Assembly (NCBI GenBank): GCA_031383555.1
Contig: JANMZR010000150.1
Location: 1-28,341, forward strand
Direction of reading: 5' to 3'
Origin: JANMZR01 sp031383555
GTDB taxonomy: Bacteria > Bacteroidota > Bacteroidia > Cytophagales > Spirosomataceae
DNA length: 28,341 nt
Part shown: in pieces, positions 24,618-28,341 of the stretch
Position numbering within the stretch: position 1 is the stretch's first letter
Layout: the number at the start of each line of letters is the position of its first letter
Program-made: the position numbers and the translations under genes
The notes under the pieces: model-generated
The model's input: the letters and a program-made list of their open reading frames with translations, nothing else
The model's database searches: none
What the model was told of the DNA's origin: nothing

Positions 24618-25730
24618 ATGAAAGAGATAAAATTAATTACGGAAGCTTACCAAAAGATTGATTTTGCCAAAACCAAAGTGGCCATGGCTACAGTTGTGCG
24701 TGTGGTGGGCTCGAGCTATAGGCGTACGGGAGCAAGAATGCTGGTGATGGAATCGGGCGAGTGGATTGGCGGTATCAGTGGTGGCTGCCTAGAGGGCGAT
24801 GCGCTGAAAAAAGCCCGCCTGGCTATGACTCAAAACAAAGCCCGGCTGGTAACTTATGACACTACCGACGACGACCCTTACCAAATTGGGGTAAGTCTTG
24901 GCTGTAACGGTATTATCGATGTGCTCATTACACCACTCGACCCCGAAAACCCCAATAATGCGGTGCTACAAGTGCAAAGTTGCCTTAATCAGCGTGTGCC
25001 AAACCTGCTGGTTACTGTTACTGGCCTTACTGCCGAACAGCCTAATATTGCTTTGGGAGAGGTGTTTCGCTTTGATAATTCTGCCCATTTTGCCTCTATA
25101 TTTCATTTAACTGAAATTTATGAGGCGGTACTTGCCGAAATATTTGTGGCTTTAAAAAATGTAGCTTCGGTGGCCAAAGAATATGTCCTAACTAATGGCA
25201 CGAAACTGAATTTGTTTTTGGAGGTAATTCCGCCTGTGATTCAGCTTTATGTATTTGGCAGTAGTTACGACGTGTATCCGATGGTAAAAGTGGCCAAAGA
25301 GCTGGGCTGGAGAGTTGTTTGCATAACAAACCCCATAAAAATGCATGCTTCGCTCGCCGAAATGGCCGACGAAGTGCTGCCAAAAGACCGTATTCCGAAG
25401 ATTGACGCTTTTACCGCCTGCATTTCGATGTGGCATGATTTTGAAAATGATTACCAAAATTTGCTAAATCTACTAAAAACTGATATCCCCTATATTGGTT
25501 TATTAGGGCCCAAAAAACGCACAATAAAAATGTACGACCGTATGACGGAGGAGGGCTTCAGCTTGACAAAAGCTGATGAAAACCGCATTCAAAGCCCTGT
25601 TGGCTTAGACATCGGTGCGGCAAGTCCCGAGGAAATTTCACTATCAATCTGTGCTGAAATATTGGCGGTTTTTGCCAAACGTGATGGGGGTAGGTTGAAG
25701 TTGAGGGATCGAGCCATCCATGAAGAATGA
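24618..25730 (+). CDS. XdhC/CoxI family molybdoenzyme maturation protein
   Basis: A 370-residue cytoplasmic protein. The N-terminal XdhC domain has VVGSSYRRTGARMLV, GGISGGCLEGD and the VSLGCNGIIDVL block. The C-terminal half is a Rossmann-type domain (LYVFGSSYDVYPMVKVAKELGW) ending in GLDIGAASPEEIS, the family signature. In the usual Rossmann motif GxGHDAxP the glycine and histidine differ here (GSSYDVYP). XdhC binds molybdenum cofactor, protects it after sulfuration and delivers it to xanthine dehydrogenase-type enzymes; CoxI is the CO dehydrogenase counterpart. No molybdenum hydroxylase subunit is in the window. The first part of the gene is markedly richer in G+C than its neighbours (35 of 60 bases at 24721-24780). 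Confidence 0.93.
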   Translation: MKEIKLITEAYQKIDFAKTKVAMATVVRVVGSSYRRTGARMLVMESGEWIGGISGGCLEGDALKKARLAMTQNKARLVTYDTTDDDPYQIGVSLGCNGIIDVLITPLDPENPNNAVLQVQSCLNQRVPNLLVTVTGLTAEQPNIALGEVFRFDNSAHFASIFHLTEIYEAVLAEIFVALKNVASVAKEYVLTNGTKLNLFLEVIPPVIQLYVFGSSYDVYPMVKVAKELGWRVVCITNPIKMHASLAEMADEVLPKDRIPKIDAFTACISMWHDFENDYQNLLNLLKTDIPYIGLLGPKKRTIKMYDRMTEEGFSLTKADENRIQSPVGLDIGAASPEEISLSICAEILAVFAKRDGGRLKLRDRAIHEE

Positions 25731-25757
25731 GTTTTTATATTAAATAATTACAAAATT

Positions 25758-25789
25758 CTCAACTAAAAACTTTTCAGTTTTTAGTTGAG
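25758..25789. terminator. 14-bp perfect hairpin after the XdhC-type gene
   Basis: Arms 25758-25771 and 25776-25789 are exact reverse complements (core CAACTAAAAACT / AGTTTTTAGTTG) around the loop TTTC, 28 bases after the stop. The T-run afterwards is short, so termination may be partial. Confidence 0.6.
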
Positions 25790-25847
25790 TTTGTCGAAAA
25801 AATAGTTGAATTTATATATTGCTTAAAAATATTTCAAACTGAAAGTA

Positions 25848-25855
25848 TAAATTTG
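25848..25855 (+). promoter_or_regulatory. Possible -7 element for the dienelactone-hydrolase-like gene
   Basis: TAAATTTG matches TAnnTTTG exactly, 40 bases before the start codon. No TTTG or TTG lies at the correct upstream spacing (the nearest TTG is about 26 bases away), so this is a weak call. Confidence 0.35.
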
Positions 25856-25895
25856 TTAAGTATTTAATTTCACCCTTTTAAAAAAATCTACGATT

Positions 25896-26759
25896 ATGTT
25901 AAAATTCACAATGTCAATACCAGTAATTCTATTTGCTTTTTTTCTGAATTTTTTCAATATGGAATCTGAGAAAATACATGACGGCAATAATATTACAATT
26001 TGTCATAATCAAGTTGATGACATGAAGCAATTTGCTTTTGACCCTACATTCCAAGCTTTACATTTTTCACCACAACCAATTGATTTTCAAGGTATTGGTA
26101 AGGCAGTTACCTTTTCTACCAACGATGGAACCGACGCCAAAGGCTATATGATTAAGGCAAAAAAGAAAAGCAATAAGTGGCTTTTTGTATACCAAGAATG
26201 GTGGGGTTTGAACGACAATATCAGGCAACAAGCAGATATATTTTATAAAGATTTAGGCGGAAAAGTGAATGTATTAGCGATAGATATGTACGATGGTCTG
26301 GTTACGGCAAATCCGCAGGAGGCTGGCAAATTGATGTCCAGCGTGAAAGAACCAAGGCTGGAATCTATCGTAAATGGCGCTTTTAATTTAGTTGGCAAAA
26401 AAGCAAAGGTCGCCAATGTGGGGTGGTGCTTTGGAGGTGGCTGGTCGCTGAAGTCGGCATTAATGGGCGGAAAGCAAACTGTTGGCTCAATCATATATTA
26501 TGGCATGCCAGTTAGAGATGTTGAAAAACTAAAAACACTAAATTCAGACGTATTAGGCATTTTTGCAACTGAAAATTTTATCTCAAAAAAAATAATTGAA
26601 GAGTTTGCTGAAAGTATGAAAGCAGCAGGCAAGTCGTTGGAATATAAAATATTTGATGGGGTACACGGTTTTGCCAATCCGAGTAACCCTAAGCATGACC
26701 CTGTATTAAGTAAAGAAGCTTATGAAATGTCATTAAACTATTTAAAAAAGAAATTCTAG
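25896..26759 (+). CDS. Exported dienelactone hydrolase family protein
   Basis: A 287-residue alpha/beta hydrolase with an N-terminal hydrophobic segment (about residues 5-20) acting as signal or anchor. After a linker of about 60 residues the DLH domain runs from about residue 65 to the end. The nucleophile is Cys178 in GWCFGGG, the usual DLH cysteine. Glu101 in QEWWGLN matches the glutamate that controls the cysteine, and His257 in GVHGFANPSNP is the catalytic histidine. The expected catalytic aspartate is not seen: the equivalent strand reads IFATENFIS, with Glu226 and Asn227. Glu could serve, or the enzyme may be altered. Substrate is unknown. Confidence 0.87.
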   Translation: MLKFTMSIPVILFAFFLNFFNMESEKIHDGNNITICHNQVDDMKQFAFDPTFQALHFSPQPIDFQGIGKAVTFSTNDGTDAKGYMIKAKKKSNKWLFVYQEWWGLNDNIRQQADIFYKDLGGKVNVLAIDMYDGLVTANPQEAGKLMSSVKEPRLESIVNGAFNLVGKKAKVANVGWCFGGGWSLKSALMGGKQTVGSIIYYGMPVRDVEKLKTLNSDVLGIFATENFISKKIIEEFAESMKAAGKSLEYKIFDGVHGFANPSNPKHDPVLSKEAYEMSLNYLKKKF

Positions 26760-26834
26760 TCGTTTTTTCTGAATTGTTTAACCCGAATTTAAAATTATTA
26801 CCAATTTCTAAACCTCCATACTACATCTATAATT

Positions 26835-27347
26835 ATGTTAAAAAAACTCTTAATTGGCCTTTTGGTAGCCTTAGTTTTCATTCAATTTATCAAGCCAGAA
26901 AAAAACATTTCAGATGATAATACCTACCATATTTCCACAAAATATGCAGTGCCTGACGATGTTAATAAAATACTAAAAGTGGCTTGTAACGACTGTCATA
27001 CCAACAAAACTGAATACCCTTGGTATACTAATATTCAACCAGTTGCTTGGTTTTTGGATCATCACGTGGTGGATGGGAAAAAGCATTATAACTTGTCAAC
27101 TTTTACAAAAATGCCAATAGCGGTACAAAATCATAAGTTGGAAGAAACCATAGAGACGGTAGAGGAAAAAGAAATGCCATTACCATCATACACGAATTTT
27201 GGCTTGCATAAAGAGGCTAATTTGACTGATGAGCAACGCCAAACTTTAATTAGATGGGCAAAAGCTCAAATGGATACTTTGAAAGCCAATTATCCTGCCG
27301 ATAGCTTAAAAATGAAGCCTCGCCCAGGAGGCTCTCCAAAAAGTTAA
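26835..27347 (+). CDS. Small membrane-anchored heme-binding protein (Haem_bd type)
   Basis: A 170-residue protein with an N-terminal hydrophobic anchor (residues 4-19) and a periplasmic c-type heme site CNDCH (Cys51, Cys54, His55). Around it the sequence fits the Bacteroidota heme-binding domain (PF14376 as I recall it): KVACNDCHTNKTEYPWY, a WFLDHHVVDGKKH helix and EMPLPSYT with probable axial Met114. A final helix (LTDEQRQTLIRWAKAQ) resembles the last helix of cytochrome c. Likely an electron carrier or heme sensor in the periplasm; partner unknown. It follows the dienelactone-hydrolase-like gene by 75 bases and is closed by a clear terminator. Confidence 0.9.
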   Translation: MLKKLLIGLLVALVFIQFIKPEKNISDDNTYHISTKYAVPDDVNKILKVACNDCHTNKTEYPWYTNIQPVAWFLDHHVVDGKKHYNLSTFTKMPIAVQNHKLEETIETVEEKEMPLPSYTNFGLHKEANLTDEQRQTLIRWAKAQMDTLKANYPADSLKMKPRPGGSPKS

Positions 27348-27374
27348 AATATGATTTTTTCCTAAAATTTATTT

Positions 27375-27418
27375 TTATGGCCTGATTTTTTCAAAAAACA
27401 ATCGTGCCATAATTTTTT
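27375..27418 (+). terminator. Rho-independent terminator after the heme-binding gene
   Basis: TTATGGC (27375-27381) pairs with GCCATAA (27406-27412); inside, a second helix GATTTTTTT/AAAAAACAATC pairs with one bulged base. Six T follow the right arm (27413-27418). It starts 28 bases after the stop. Confidence 0.75.
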
Positions 27419-27514
27419 CATTAAATTTTCAAACCTATTCCAGCTAATGACAAGTTTTTCAAAAATTTTCATGATATTTATATAAACTCCAGACTAAATT
27501 GATTTTTTACTAAA

Positions 27515-28285
27515 ATGAAAAACCTTAAAAAAAGAATTAAAAACGGCGAAACTGTACATGGTTGCTGGATAAATTTGGGTTCACCAATTGCAGCTGAACT
27601 CGTGGGCCATGCAGGCTTTGACTGGGTGCTTATTGACCTCGAGCATAGCACAATGTCTGAGGGCGACGTTCTTTCATTATTACAAGCCATGGCATTATCC
27701 CCAACAGCGCAGCTAGTGAGAGTACCGAATGCCGAACCTGCACAAATATCAAAAGTGATGGACGCTGGTGCTGAGGGAGTTATGTGCCCCAAAGTAAATA
27801 ATGCTTTTGAGGCAAAAAAGGTGTTAAACGGCCTTCATTACCCCCCATTTGGTAATAGAGGAGTGGCCTCTATGGTAAAAGCCACGGCATTTGGTAAAGA
27901 TTTTGATGACTATTATAACGAGTCGAAAGAGAATTTTTTGGGAATAATGCAAATAGAAACAGTTGAAGCATTAAACAATTTAGAGGAAATTGCTGCTTTG
28001 GATGGTGTCGATGTATTGTTTATTGGACCATCTGATTTAACAATGGAAATGGGTATTTTTGGTCAATTTGAAAACCCTTTATTTATTGATGCAATAAAAA
28101 AAATAGTGGCTGCAACCAATAAACACGGCAAGGCGACGGGAATATTGTTTTTTAACCCCGACGATTATAAAAAATACCATGATTTAGGTATAAAATTTAT
28201 AGCCTGTGGAGGTGATATAAGTTTCCTTTTTGATGGGGCTAAAAATATGGCTAAAATATTGAAGGAGAACCATAGTAAAATCTAA
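27515..28285 (+). CDS. HpcH/HpaI family aldolase
   Basis: A 256-residue class II, metal-dependent pyruvate aldolase of the HpcH/HpaI TIM-barrel family, cytoplasmic. Members cleave or form 4-hydroxy-2-oxo acids such as 4-hydroxy-2-oxoheptanedioate or 2-keto-3-deoxy sugars to pyruvate and an aldehyde. The residues fit: catalytic His44 in DLEHS, Arg69 in LVRV, metal ligands Glu148 in MQIET and Asp174 in GPSDLTMEMG, and the GNRGVAS loop. No other aromatic- or sugar-acid-degradation gene is adjacent, so the natural substrate stays open. Length is normal for the family. Confidence 0.92.
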   Translation: MKNLKKRIKNGETVHGCWINLGSPIAAELVGHAGFDWVLIDLEHSTMSEGDVLSLLQAMALSPTAQLVRVPNAEPAQISKVMDAGAEGVMCPKVNNAFEAKKVLNGLHYPPFGNRGVASMVKATAFGKDFDDYYNESKENFLGIMQIETVEALNNLEEIAALDGVDVLFIGPSDLTMEMGIFGQFENPLFIDAIKKIVAATNKHGKATGILFFNPDDYKKYHDLGIKFIACGGDISFLFDGAKNMAKILKENHSKI

Positions 28286-28312
28286 AACTGAATTTTTTTT
28301 ATAAAAAAATTA

Positions 28313-28341
28313 ATGACCAAAGCTGAAATCCGTACTGAATA
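28313..28341 (+). CDS. Start of a gene cut by the window end; possibly 5-formyltetrahydrofolate cyclo-ligase
   Basis: An ATG at 28313 opens a frame that runs to the last base with nine complete codons, MTKAEIRTE. This start strongly recalls the N-terminus of 5-formyltetrahydrofolate cyclo-ligases (MxKAExRKEY), and it sits 27 bases after the aldolase stop on the same strand. Nine residues are not enough for a firm assignment. Confidence 0.4.

Overview
The window looks like chromosomal DNA of a Bacteroidota bacterium, most likely of Cytophagales type. The coding sequence is AT-rich. There is a secreted protein with a type IX secretion C-terminal sorting domain and a GEVED domain. A textbook Bacteroidota promoter (TTTG-N19-TAnnTTTG) lies before gcvP, most genes lack a clear Shine-Dalgarno sequence, and many products are exported hydrolases with Bacteroidota-type signal peptides. 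No rRNA, tRNA, CRISPR array, transposase or phage module was found.

Layout. 1-4245: four closely spaced plus-strand genes, probably one transcript: a 5'-truncated SxxK serine hydrolase, a secreted alpha/beta hydrolase, a fatty-acid-hydroxylase/sterol-desaturase membrane protein and a YfcC/DcuC-type transporter. The first 59 bases are an exact inverted copy of bases 166-224, best read as a fold-back artefact at a contig end. 4255-6924 (minus): a large lipoprotein joining a c-type cytochrome to a beta-propeller. 7330-12385 (plus): a DUF3500 protein, a T9SS cargo protein and a YtcJ-like amidohydrolase. 12386-12707 is non-coding and holds a perfect hairpin and a GC-rich palindromic element. 12708-14807: an S9 peptidase. 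14913-17180 (minus): a MetE-C-like methyltransferase and an M28 peptidase. 17310-20183: full-length gcvP under its own promoter.

20247-21274 is a small accessory patch: a YefM-YoeB toxin-antitoxin pair with an operator palindrome over its -10 region, followed by two overlapping tiny genes of unknown function. 21340-25730 holds a four-helix membrane protein with heme-ligand-like histidines, a CoxG/SRPBCC protein, an orphan OB-fold-like protein, a cysteine desulfurase and an XdhC/CoxI protein. CoxG, desulfurase and XdhC together suggest assembly of a sulfurated molybdenum hydroxylase (xanthine dehydrogenase / CO dehydrogenase family) whose structural genes are outside the window. 25896-28285: a secreted dienelactone-hydrolase-like protein, a small heme-binding protein and an HpcH/HpaI aldolase. 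The window ends in the first codons of what may be 5-formyltetrahydrofolate cyclo-ligase.

Most of the region is ordinary chromosomal metabolism. Family names come from motif recognition only, with no database search. The items most worth checking are the fold-back at the left edge, the two-gene micro-operon behind the toxin, the molybdoenzyme-maturation cluster, the cytochrome-propeller lipoprotein and the dispersed palindromic elements.
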